Positions 23,330-31,751 of a stretch of 64,000 nt of DNA are shown here, in pieces. Made by a program: the position numbers and the translations under genes. Position 1 is the first letter of the stretch; each line of letters begins with the position of its first letter. The notes beneath the pieces are model-generated. The model did not search any database. It saw nothing but the letters and a program-made list of their open reading frames with translations, and had not been told where the DNA came from. The DNA lies in NCBI RefSeq assembly GCF_000424005.1, contig NZ_AUJB01000008.1, forward strand, positions 682,001 through 746,000, written 5' to 3'. This DNA is from Pseudobutyrivibrio ruminis CF1b (GTDB lineage Bacteria; Bacillota; Clostridia; Lachnospirales; Lachnospiraceae).

Positions 23330-24127
23330 TTGGATATAGCTTCACTTATCGGCTTAGGACTTGGTGTTGTAATGGTTATTTTCGGTATCGTTTCATCAGG
23401 TGGTGTAGCCGCAATGGCAAACTTCATAGATGTTCCATCTGTAATTATTACAATTGGAGGTTCCTTATCTGCCTGTATTACTTGTAATAAGATGCCTGAT
23501 TTCATTGCTGGCCTTAAGGGTATTGGTATTGCTATAAAAGAACCACCTGTAGGAAATGCAGCAGACACAATTGGCAATATTATAAACCTTGCCAATATTT
23601 CACGTAAAGAAGGTATTCTTGCTCTTGAAGAGGCTGCTCATAGTATTGAAGATGAGTTCCTGAAAAAGGGAATTAACCTTGTAGTTGATGGTACTGATCC
23701 AGAACTTGTTAGAGCCATTTTGGAAACCGATATGAGCTGTCTTGAAGACAGACATAAAAAGGTTATCGGTTTCTACAGTAAATGGGGTGAAATGGGACCT
23801 GCCTGGGGCATGATTGGAACCCTTGTTGGTCTTGTAAATATGTTACAGAACCTTGAGGATGCGTCTACAATCGGTCCTAATATGGCGGTAGCATTACTTA
23901 CAACATTGTACGGTTCACTTATTGCAAACTGGTACACAGGCCCTGTTGGTACAAAACTAGGCGTAGACAACGCGATAGAAATTATGATGAAGTCAATAAC
24001 CGTGGAAGGCCTCCTTTCTATTCAGGCCGGCGAAAATCCACGTGTTATAGAGGAGAAACTTAAATCATTCCTTCCACCTTCTGCTAGAGAAGGCGTCGGC
24101 GGCGGCGACGGAGGAGGTGAGGGCTAA
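23330..24127 (+). CDS. motA: Flagellar stator protein MotA
   Basis: 265 residues with four membrane helices. It forms the proton- or sodium-driven stator with MotB and pushes on FliG. GPAWGMIGTLVGLVNMLQNL and the C-terminal GLLSIQAGENPRVIEEKL are typical. I place the start at the TTG at 23330 (giving MDIASLIGLGLG), 7 nt after AGGTGG; an earlier in-frame TTG at 23312 precedes the ribosome site and adds six residues. The C-terminus is Gly-rich. Its stop overlaps motB (TAATG). Confidence 0.95.
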   Translation: MDIASLIGLGLGVVMVIFGIVSSGGVAAMANFIDVPSVIITIGGSLSACITCNKMPDFIAGLKGIGIAIKEPPVGNAADTIGNIINLANISRKEGILALEEAAHSIEDEFLKKGINLVVDGTDPELVRAILETDMSCLEDRHKKVIGFYSKWGEMGPAWGMIGTLVGLVNMLQNLEDASTIGPNMAVALLTTLYGSLIANWYTGPVGTKLGVDNAIEIMMKSITVEGLLSIQAGENPRVIEEKLKSFLPPSAREGVGGGDGGGEG

Positions 24128-25110
24128 TGGCAAAGAAGCAAAAGCAAGAAGAAGCTCCTGCTGGGTCTCCTGCCTGGATGGCCACTTTCTCCGACTTAAT
24201 GAATCTGTTGCTTTGCTTCTTCGTTTTGCTTTTCTCTATGAGTAGTACTGATACAGCAAAATTTGAGGAAGTAATTGCAAGTATTCAGTCGAGCTTTAGT
24301 ATTTTTTCTTCTGGTGGAAGCTCCATTGGCGAAGGTCATATGATTTCATCTGGTATAAGCCAGCTTGAAATGTTTGATGATTATTTCAAAAGTGTAACTG
24401 ATGGAGAAGATGAGGATTTTGAGCACCAAGGAGCATCTGATCAACAGACGGAAGGGGAGCGGTCAGATGATGGCACCCTTACAGAAAACGGAGCTAATAC
24501 AGAAAATGGCTCTCAGACTGAAGAGGGGCAAAGCCCTGGCGATACGTCCCAGCAGAATGTGGGAAATAAAGATATTTCAGTTGCTGAGGCCAAAGAAGCC
24601 CTTAAAGAAGCTGGAAATTTAGAAAGCGAACAGATTGCTGAAGAAATAGAAGAACAGCTTAAGTTACATGGACTTCAAGATCAGGTAGAGGTTGATTTTA
24701 ATGCTGAATACGTAATGATTACCATAAATGGTGCGTTGCTTTTTGAATCAGGAAAGGCGTATTTGGCAAAGGATGCTGTTGCAATTATAGATAATTTGGC
24801 AGCTATTTTATCTGATTATAATCAAAACATTATAGAGGTTGAAGGACACACAGATAATGTTCCGATGCATTCGGGTACATATGAGAACAACGATGTATTG
24901 TCTATGTACAGAGCGCTGTATGTAGCTGACAGAATTAGGGAAAAGACAAATCTCAATCCTGCACATATTAAATCTGCTGGACGTGGTGAGTATCTTCCAA
25001 TTGCAGATAACAGTACAGCGGAAGGCAGGGCAAGAAATAGACGAGTAGAAATTAAGATATTTAATAAATATTCATCCGATTTTGGCTCAGACGCTGTCGT
25101 TGATGAGTAG
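24127..25110 (+). CDS. motB: Flagellar stator protein MotB
   Basis: 327 residues. A single membrane helix follows TFSDLMNLLLCFFVLLFSMS, where D23 is the expected ion-binding aspartate. A long acidic linker (~95-150) with TENG-type repeats joins it to the OmpA-like peptidoglycan-binding domain (VEGHTDNVPM, RALYVADRIREK, GRGEYLPI...RARNRRVEI). It is translationally coupled to motA by a 1-nt overlap. Whether protons or sodium drive the motor cannot be settled by eye. Confidence 0.95.
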   Translation: MAKKQKQEEAPAGSPAWMATFSDLMNLLLCFFVLLFSMSSTDTAKFEEVIASIQSSFSIFSSGGSSIGEGHMISSGISQLEMFDDYFKSVTDGEDEDFEHQGASDQQTEGERSDDGTLTENGANTENGSQTEEGQSPGDTSQQNVGNKDISVAEAKEALKEAGNLESEQIAEEIEEQLKLHGLQDQVEVDFNAEYVMITINGALLFESGKAYLAKDAVAIIDNLAAILSDYNQNIIEVEGHTDNVPMHSGTYENNDVLSMYRALYVADRIREKTNLNPAHIKSAGRGEYLPIADNSTAEGRARNRRVEIKIFNKYSSDFGSDAVVDE

Positions 25111-25124
25111 AAAGGGGACCGGGC

Positions 25125-25652
25125 ATGAAAAAGAATTTGATTACGGTAGTAATACTTGCTTTGGTTGTAGTAAATCTAGTTCTTACAGCGGTTCTTACAA
25201 TTACTATTATTCCGGAGACACAAAAGGCTAATGAGCTTATCACAAAAGTGTGTTCGGCAATTGATCTTGATTTGGTGGCTGGAGATACAGCTGGTTCTCT
25301 TGCTATAAATGTCGAGAATATGGTTGATTACCCTATTAACTCAGGTTCGACATTAACAATCAATTTAAAGGACGGCGGAGATGGAGAGGCTCATTATGCA
25401 GTACTTGGAGTCTCATTATCCCTTGATAATCAAAATGAGGACTTTACCAAGTATGGTGATGGTAACGGAAACCTTAGTACTTACGACAATATCTTAGCTG
25501 ATACCATTAAGACTATCGTTGCGGCACATACAATTGATGAAATGAGAAACAATGAAGAGGGTGTAAAGGAAGAAATCCTTGAGGCTATTCAGTCATTGTT
25601 TAAGTCTTCATTTGTCGTTCGAGTAAACTTCTCTAGTGCTACATATCAGTAA
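25125..25652 (+). CDS. fliL: Flagellar basal-body-associated protein FliL
   Basis: 175 residues. One N-terminal membrane helix (~6-30) and an extracytoplasmic domain ending VVRVNFSSATYQ, close to the usual FliL end with conserved hydrophobic-Val-Asn-Phe. FliL surrounds the stator and stabilises it. The position between motB and fliM is the common Firmicute order. Confidence 0.9.
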   Translation: MKKNLITVVILALVVVNLVLTAVLTITIIPETQKANELITKVCSAIDLDLVAGDTAGSLAINVENMVDYPINSGSTLTINLKDGGDGEAHYAVLGVSLSLDNQNEDFTKYGDGNGNLSTYDNILADTIKTIVAAHTIDEMRNNEEGVKEEILEAIQSLFKSSFVVRVNFSSATYQ

Positions 25653-25694
25653 ACTGATTAGCACAATTTTAGGGCGGAATGGTGGTGAGAAAGC

Positions 25695-26672
25695 TTGGGT
25701 GACGTTCTTTCACAAAACGAAATAGATAATCTGCTTCATGCGTTAACAAGTGGTGAGCTTGATGCTGAAGAGATTAAAAACAACAAAGAGAAGCCTGTAA
25801 AGAACTATGATTTTGCCAGACCTTCAAAGTTTTCAAAAGAGCATCTTCGTACAATGGAGATTATCTTTGAACACTATGGTCGATTGCTTTCCACCAATTT
25901 ACCAATCTTTCTCAGAAAGAATATACAGATAGAGGTAATGAACTCCGAGGCTGTTACTTACATGGAATTTTCAAATTCTCTATCGAATCCTGTTCTTTTA
26001 GGTGTAGTTGATTTTTCTCCTTTGGAGGGAAATATTATCGTAGAAATGGCATCCAACCTTGGATTTGCCATGGTAGACAGAATGCTTGGAGGTGTAGGAG
26101 AGCCTCTTGATAAAGTAAGAGATTTCTCCGAAATTGAGCTTTTGCTCATTGAAAGAATCATGACCTCCTGCGTAGAGCTCTTGAGAGAGCCATGGGAAAA
26201 CGTATTAGACGTTCACCCAAGGCTGGAGCGAATCGAGACAAACTCTCAGTTCGCACAAATTATATCGCCATCAGAGATGATAGCGATTGTCACCTTGAAT
26301 ATTAAGATAGGTGATGTGGAAGGCCTTATGAATATTTGTCTTCCATTTATTACTTTAGAGCCAGTTATGGACAAATTGAACACAAAGTTCTGGTATAGTA
26401 GTCAAAAGGAGAAAACGGGAGCAAGTTTTTCAGATACTGTTGAAGCACTTATTAGCAAGGCTAAGATACCTGTAAAAGCAATTCTTGGCAACAGTGTTAT
26501 AACAGTAGCAGATTTTTCCCAACTCCAGGTAGGCGACATAGTAAAACTAGATACAAAGGTTGACGAAGAGCTGGATGTTTTTGTGGGCGACATTAGGAAA
26601 TTCGCTGCCCTTCCAGGTGCTTCAGGAAAAGAATATGCAGTAAGAGTTACACAAATCATAAGAGAGGAGTAG
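25695..26672 (+). CDS. fliM: Flagellar motor switch protein FliM
   Basis: 325 residues, normal. It forms the middle of the C-ring and binds CheY-P through its N-terminal peptide, here DVLSQNEIDNLLHAL. The CheC-like middle domain includes FLRKNIQIEVMNSEAVTYMEF and the C-terminal SpoA domain ends in KEYAVRVTQIIREE. The start is TTG (25695), 5 nt after GGTGGTGAG; no ATG fits. fliY follows 3 nt later. Confidence 0.96.
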   Translation: MGDVLSQNEIDNLLHALTSGELDAEEIKNNKEKPVKNYDFARPSKFSKEHLRTMEIIFEHYGRLLSTNLPIFLRKNIQIEVMNSEAVTYMEFSNSLSNPVLLGVVDFSPLEGNIIVEMASNLGFAMVDRMLGGVGEPLDKVRDFSEIELLLIERIMTSCVELLREPWENVLDVHPRLERIETNSQFAQIISPSEMIAIVTLNIKIGDVEGLMNICLPFITLEPVMDKLNTKFWYSSQKEKTGASFSDTVEALISKAKIPVKAILGNSVITVADFSQLQVGDIVKLDTKVDEELDVFVGDIRKFAALPGASGKEYAVRVTQIIREE

Positions 26673-26675
26673 CGA

Positions 26676-27860
26676 ATGGGAGACGGTGTATTATCACAGG
26701 ATGAGATTAATGCACTACTAAGTGGTGGAATCCCCGATGCTGCACCAGCTGATGATGGTGGTGGAGATTCTGGCGGAGGAGCCGGTGGTGAGCTTTCAAC
26801 CCAACAGATTGATACTATCGGTGAAGTTGCCAATATCAGCATGGGTAGTGCGGCGACATCATTGTTCACGCTTGTTAATTTAAAGGTTGAGATTTCTACT
26901 CCTGTAGTTTCAGAGACAAATTGGGATGATCTGGCATCAAATTATACAGAAAGCTGTGTAGTTGTTCGTATCGGATATACCAAAGGTATTGATGGTAGTA
27001 ATGTCCTTGTATTAAAAGAGAACGATGTAAAAGTAATCACAGACCTGATGATGGGTGGTGATGGTACCAACACCGACAGCGAGATTACTGAATTACATCT
27101 TTCCGCTATATCAGAAGCCATGAACCAGATGATGGGTGCGTCAGCGACCTCCCTTTCATCAATGCTTGGCATGATGGTTGATATTTCTCCACCAACGGCT
27201 ACCCTTACAGATTTAAGTACCATTAGCCCTGGTGAGATTGATGCATTCTTAGAGAACAATTTCGTAAGAATTGCATTCAAGATGGAAATTGGAGATTTAG
27301 TTGATTCAGAAATGATGCAGCTGTATCCAGTTTCTCTTGCAAAGGAAATGTGCGACGCTGTTCAAAACACAATGGAAAGTGATTCAAATTCCACTGTGGA
27401 CAGCGGAGTGGCCGCAGAACCAGCACCAGCTCCAGCAGCACCACCTCCAGAGGCAGCTCCTCAGGCGGCTGCAGCGCCTCCTCCACAGGCAGCTCCTCAA
27501 ATGGATCCAAACATGATGGCTGGTCAGCAAATGCCACCATACATGTACATGCCGCAGCCAACAATCAATGTACAGCCTGCGCAGTTCACACCGTTTGGAC
27601 CAGGTTTTTCTGCACAGTTCGCGCAGGAAAATATTGACCTGATTTTAGACGTACCACTTGATGTTACAGTCGAATTAGGTCGAACCAACAAGACAATCCA
27701 AGATATTTTGGATTTTGCTCCAGGTACTATCATCGAGCTAAATAAAATAGCCGGTGAACCAATAGATGTACTTGTTAATGGCAAGTATGTGGCCAAAGGT
27801 GAAGTAGTTGTAATTGAAGAATCCTTTGGAGTACGTATTACAGAAATCATCAAAGAATAA
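26676..27860 (+). CDS. fliY: Flagellar motor switch phosphatase FliY (FliN-type)
   Basis: 394 residues. It opens with LSQDEINALLSGG, a CheY-P-binding motif like that of FliM, then a CheC-type domain (DTIGEVANISMGSAATSLF and ISEAMNQMMGASATSLSSML), a Pro/Ala-rich linker (~245-300), and a C-terminal FliN/SpoA domain (LDVPLDVTVELGRTNKTIQD). FliY completes the C-ring and removes phosphate from CheY-P. GAGGAG lies just before the ATG. Confidence 0.95.
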   Translation: MGDGVLSQDEINALLSGGIPDAAPADDGGGDSGGGAGGELSTQQIDTIGEVANISMGSAATSLFTLVNLKVEISTPVVSETNWDDLASNYTESCVVVRIGYTKGIDGSNVLVLKENDVKVITDLMMGGDGTNTDSEITELHLSAISEAMNQMMGASATSLSSMLGMMVDISPPTATLTDLSTISPGEIDAFLENNFVRIAFKMEIGDLVDSEMMQLYPVSLAKEMCDAVQNTMESDSNSTVDSGVAAEPAPAPAAPPPEAAPQAAAAPPPQAAPQMDPNMMAGQQMPPYMYMPQPTINVQPAQFTPFGPGFSAQFAQENIDLILDVPLDVTVELGRTNKTIQDILDFAPGTIIELNKIAGEPIDVLVNGKYVAKGEVVVIEESFGVRITEIIKE

Positions 27861-27884
27861 ATACATATTTAAGGAGATGAAGAC

Positions 27885-28247
27885 ATGGCAAAAAACATTT
27901 TAATCTGTGACGATGCTGCTTTCATGAGAATGATGATCAAGGACATTCTCACAAAGAATGGCTACAATGTAGTCGGCGAAGCTGAGAACGGTAAGATTGC
28001 TGTTGATAAGTATGCCGAGCTTACACCAGACCTTGTTCTTCTGGATATCACAATGCCAGAAATGGATGGTATTGGTGCATTAAAGGCCATTAAAGAGAAG
28101 GATCCAAACGCTTGCGTTATCATGTGTTCTGCTATGGGTCAGCAGGCCATGGTTATCGAGGCTATTCAGTCTGGAGCAAAAGACTTTATCGTTAAGCCAT
28201 TCCAGGCAGAGAGAGTTCTCGAAGCTGTTAAGAAGGTAATTGGATAA
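27885..28247 (+). CDS. cheY: Chemotaxis response regulator CheY
   Basis: 120 residues, a stand-alone receiver domain. The acidic pocket (CDDAAF), phospho-acceptor D54 (VLLDITMPEMDG), the Ser/Thr position (CSAMGQQ) and Lys in DFIVKPFQ are all present. When phosphorylated by CheA it binds FliM/FliY and changes rotation. The position next to fliY is typical for Clostridia and Bacilli. Confidence 0.96.
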   Translation: MAKNILICDDAAFMRMMIKDILTKNGYNVVGEAENGKIAVDKYAELTPDLVLLDITMPEMDGIGALKAIKEKDPNACVIMCSAMGQQAMVIEAIQSGAKDFIVKPFQAERVLEAVKKVIG

Positions 28248-28249
28248 TT

Positions 28250-28612
28250 ATGCTTTTTCTTTCTTCTGCTGGTGAGAGTTTTCTTCAGTTAATATTTGTA
28301 TTAATTGTATTTGTCGGTGTTCTTGCAGTTACCTACTATGTAACAAAATGGATAGCCGGCTACCAGAAGACCCAGTGCTTCAATAAAAACCTTGAAATTA
28401 TTGAGGCAATTAAAATCTCCAGCAATAAATATGTTCAAATTATAAGAGCCGGTCAGGATAGATATTTCCTCATTGCCATTGGCAAAGATGAGGTCGTACC
28501 TCTGGGAGAAATATCATCCGACCAGCTTAAAGAAATCGAAGAGGGGGAGGCAACTCCAATAACACCTGTCGATTTCAAAAGCGTATTGGACAAATTCTCA
28601 AAGAAGAAATAA
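28250..28612 (+). CDS. fliO: Flagellar biosynthetic protein FliO (FliZ-like)
   Basis: 120 residues: one N-terminal membrane helix (~13-36) and a small cytoplasmic domain with IIEAIKISSNKYVQIIRAGQ and YFLIAIGKDEVVPLGEI, typical of FliO/FliZ. It helps assemble the FliP export-gate ring. It begins 2 nt after the cheY stop and precedes fliP. The sequence is short and variable, so position adds weight. Confidence 0.88.
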   Translation: MLFLSSAGESFLQLIFVLIVFVGVLAVTYYVTKWIAGYQKTQCFNKNLEIIEAIKISSNKYVQIIRAGQDRYFLIAIGKDEVVPLGEISSDQLKEIEEGEATPITPVDFKSVLDKFSKKK

Positions 28613-28637
28613 TAACATCGTTGGGGCAGATTATGTT

Positions 28638-29498
28638 ATGAATAAAATCAAAAAGGTGTATTTAGTCTTCAGTATTATTTTTGCAACTGTAGTTGTTTGT
28701 TATACCCTTTGTTCTACTGGAATTACAGTGCAGGCAACAGAATACAACGACACCCAGTATGGGGCAGCAAACGAAACTTACGGTGCCACTGAAAATGCAC
28801 CAAATGCTTCGGATGAAGTTGTTGGCGAAAGAAATGGTTTTACATTAACGTTCAATGGCGAGGATGGAAATTTTTCTTCCACCCTTAGGATGTTATTGGT
28901 TTTAACAATCCTTACATTGTCGCCTTCAATTCTCATAATGTTAACTTCCTTTACCAGGTGCGTAATAGTTTTACACTTTGTTCGCGCTGCTATTGGAACT
29001 AACACAGCGCCTCCGAATCAGGTATTGATAGGCTTGGCGTTGTTTTTAACATTATTCATTATGTCTCCGGTGCTGACCACAATTAAAACCGAGGCAATTG
29101 ATCCTTTTGATGCAGGAGAGATTACCCAGCAGGAAGCAATTGATGCAGCTATTGCTCCTGTAAGAGAGTTTATGTATGGTCAGACTCAGACTAAGGATTT
29201 AAATTTGTTCTGTGATATAGCTGGTATTACCTATGAAAAAGATCATTATGATGATGTTCCTTTCACCGTTGTAGTTCCAGCATTTATATTATCAGAACTG
29301 AGAACAGCCTTTATTATCGGCTTTCTGATTTATGTTCCATTTATTGTTATTGATATGGTTGTAGCGTCAGTACTTATGTCAATGGGTATGATGATGCTTC
29401 CACCTACTACGATTTCATTACCGTTTAAGATATTACTATTTGTATTAGTAGATGGTTGGGATCTTGTTATTGGTGGACTGGTAAAGACATTCTATTAA
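28638..29498 (+). CDS. fliP: Flagellar export gate protein FliP
   Basis: 286 residues. A cleavable-type N-terminal segment (~1-35) is followed by a Thr/Asn/Glu-rich spacer and the conserved core: LTILTLSPSILIMLTSFTR, PPNQVLIGLALFLTLFIM and the C-terminal MGMMMLPPTTISLPFKILLF. Five FliP with FliQ and FliR make the core of the type III export channel. The spacer (~30-70) is less usual but within family range. Confidence 0.96.
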   Translation: MNKIKKVYLVFSIIFATVVVCYTLCSTGITVQATEYNDTQYGAANETYGATENAPNASDEVVGERNGFTLTFNGEDGNFSSTLRMLLVLTILTLSPSILIMLTSFTRCVIVLHFVRAAIGTNTAPPNQVLIGLALFLTLFIMSPVLTTIKTEAIDPFDAGEITQQEAIDAAIAPVREFMYGQTQTKDLNLFCDIAGITYEKDHYDDVPFTVVVPAFILSELRTAFIIGFLIYVPFIVIDMVVASVLMSMGMMMLPPTTISLPFKILLFVLVDGWDLVIGGLVKTFY

Positions 29499-29539
29499 CG
29501 CTTTATCATTTCACCCGGGGGCTTTAGGAGAGTTTAGTT

Positions 29540-29809
29540 ATGACTGAAGGACAGGTATTAGATATCATAAGAGATGCGGTTTATATGCTTCTGATTACAT
29601 CTCTACCACTTTTGCTGGTATCCCTTACTATAGGTTTGGTCATCAGTATTTTTCAAACAGTCACATCTATTCAGGAGCAAACTCTTACATTCATTCCTAA
29701 GATTGTAGGGGTATTTGCGGCTCTTCTATTTTTCGGTCCATGGATGCTAACAGTGTTAACAGAATATATCACTGAATTGTGGTCAAATTTTAGTATTTAT
29801 CTGGGCTAG
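29540..29809 (+). CDS. fliQ: Flagellar export gate protein FliQ
   Basis: 89 residues with two membrane helices; LLLVSLTIGLVISIFQTVTS and EQTLTFIPKIV are the family signature. A component of the FliPQR gate. AGGAG lies upstream of the ATG. Confidence 0.96.
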   Translation: MTEGQVLDIIRDAVYMLLITSLPLLLVSLTIGLVISIFQTVTSIQEQTLTFIPKIVGVFAALLFFGPWMLTVLTEYITELWSNFSIYLG

Positions 29810-29815
29810 AAATGA

Positions 29816-30595
29816 ATGTTTAGTATACATTTTACATTAGAAAACTTTGAATATTTCTTGTTGATACTTACACGCATATCCATGTTCGTAGTAGTAGCAC
29901 CTTTCTTTAACATCAGCAATACACCGGTAAGGGTGAAAGTCGGCTTTGCGGCAATTGTTTCCCTTCTTTTGTATTTTGTGGTTGATTTTAGTGCGCTTAA
30001 CTATTCTACAGTAGTTGGATATGCTTTTTTAGTTACGAAGGAAGCTTTAACTGGACTAATTATCGGGTTTTCCACATATTGTTGCTCTTTCATAATTCTT
30101 CTTGCAGGAAATATGATTGATATGAACATAGGTCTTTCCATGGCACAGGAATACGACCCGACACTTCGTACTGAATCCAGTGTTACTGGTACTTTGTACA
30201 ACAATTTTCTTATGATTCTCCTGGTTTTATCGGGGATGCATAGATTTATTTTTAAGACCTTTTGCGATGCTTTTACATTAATCCCTATTGGTGGAACTAT
30301 TTTTAAATGGGATTCACTTTTTCTATCCACCATACAGTTTATGGGAGATGTATTTGTAATAGCTTTTAGAATCATACTTCCGGTATTTGCCGTAATTATG
30401 ATTTTAAATACAATACTTGGAATTATGGTTAAGGTTGCCCCACAGATTCATATGTTTTCTGTTGGAGCCCAACTAAAGATTATTGTAGGATTTACAGTTT
30501 TATTCTTAACGATTTTCCTTTTACCTGATGTTGCGGCTTTTATTTTCAAGGAAATGAAAAAGATGCTTAGTTTATACATTCAGGGGTTGTATTGA
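29816..30595 (+). CDS. fliR: Flagellar export gate protein FliR
   Basis: 259 residues, about six membrane helices, normal length. FENFEYFLLILTRISMFVVV, PVRVKVGFAAIVS, and GNMIDMNIGLSMAQEYDP are conserved. Single subunit that closes the FliPQR helix. The ATG at 29816 has a poor ribosome site and lies 6 nt after fliQ, which suggests translational coupling. Its stop overlaps flhB by 1 nt. Confidence 0.95.
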   Translation: MFSIHFTLENFEYFLLILTRISMFVVVAPFFNISNTPVRVKVGFAAIVSLLLYFVVDFSALNYSTVVGYAFLVTKEALTGLIIGFSTYCCSFIILLAGNMIDMNIGLSMAQEYDPTLRTESSVTGTLYNNFLMILLVLSGMHRFIFKTFCDAFTLIPIGGTIFKWDSLFLSTIQFMGDVFVIAFRIILPVFAVIMILNTILGIMVKVAPQIHMFSVGAQLKIIVGFTVLFLTIFLLPDVAAFIFKEMKKMLSLYIQGLY

Positions 30596-31725
30596 TGGCG
30601 GAAGAACGAGTTCTTGTTTATCCCTATAATCTGCAGTTCTTTGCAGATGGCGAGGGAGGAGAAAAAACTGAACAACCTACCAGTAAGAAACTTACTGATG
30701 CCAGAAATGAAGGAAAGGTTGCCAAAAGTAAGGAGATTGTAAATGGCATCGCCCTTTTGGGATTCTTCTTTGCATTAAGCGTATTTCTTTCATTTGCAGG
30801 AATTCGATTTGAAGAGATTTTTGCCTGGATTTATTCGATAATTCCAGATGTTGTAAAAATGAATGGTAGTGGTCTTACTATACATACCATTACGGGTATA
30901 TTTAGAACACTAATTGTCAAAATGCTTATTATTTTACTTCCATTTTTCGTTATTGGATTCTTAACAGGATTTGTAACAAACCTTATACAGGTAGGATGGA
31001 AGCTTACTTTAAAACCACTACAGCCAAAGCTTAGTAAGTTTAATCCTATAAGTGGTTTTAAGCGTATTTTTTCTAAGGATTCCATTGTGAATCTCCTTAT
31101 GGCTGTGGCCAAGATTTTTCTTGTTTGTTACATAGCATACATTTCAATTCGTGATCAGGCTGGTAATTTATTTATTCTTTATGATATTGGCCTGAAAGCT
31201 GCATTAAGCCTGATATTTAAGCTTATATGTGAGGTTGGAATAAAAGTCAGTATTGTTTATATAATCCTTGGATTTATTGATTACGCATATCAGAAATGGA
31301 AATTTACAAATGATATGAAGATGACCAAACAAGAGGTCAAGGATGAGTATAAGAATACTGAAGGAGATCCAAAGATTAAGGGCAGACAGCGTCAGAAGAT
31401 GATGGAGACCTCTCAGCGAAGAATGATGAAAAATGTTCCACAGGCTGATGTTGTTATTACAAACCCTACCCATATTGCCGTAGCTATTTTATATGACAAC
31501 ACCAAGGATGAGGCTCCAAGGGTTGTGGCAAAGGGTGAAGATTATCTTGCTCAAAAAATCAAGGACGCCGCAGCAGAAAATGGTGTTCCAATTGTTGAAA
31601 ATAAGCCGTTAGCAAGAGCTTTATATGCTACGGTGGATATTGATCAAACAATCCCACCCGAGCTCTATCAGGCTGTGGCTGAAATTTTAGCTGTAGTCTA
31701 TACAGAAAGAGATAGGGCAGTTTAA
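30595..31725 (+). CDS. flhB: Flagellar export switch protein FlhB
   Basis: 376 residues from the ATG at 30595. The core has four membrane helices after GEKTEQPTSKKLTDARNEGK. The cytoplasmic tail carries the self-cleavage motif NPTH (residues 290-293), through which FliK switches export from rod/hook to filament proteins. There is a short N-terminal extension (~20 residues) before the conserved EKTEQPT. The start overlaps the fliR stop (TGATG). Confidence 0.96.
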   Translation: MAEERVLVYPYNLQFFADGEGGEKTEQPTSKKLTDARNEGKVAKSKEIVNGIALLGFFFALSVFLSFAGIRFEEIFAWIYSIIPDVVKMNGSGLTIHTITGIFRTLIVKMLIILLPFFVIGFLTGFVTNLIQVGWKLTLKPLQPKLSKFNPISGFKRIFSKDSIVNLLMAVAKIFLVCYIAYISIRDQAGNLFILYDIGLKAALSLIFKLICEVGIKVSIVYIILGFIDYAYQKWKFTNDMKMTKQEVKDEYKNTEGDPKIKGRQRQKMMETSQRRMMKNVPQADVVITNPTHIAVAILYDNTKDEAPRVVAKGEDYLAQKIKDAAAENGVPIVENKPLARALYATVDIDQTIPPELYQAVAEILAVVYTERDRAV

Positions 31726-31751
31726 ATTTTGAAGAAAGGGGGAGATGAGTA

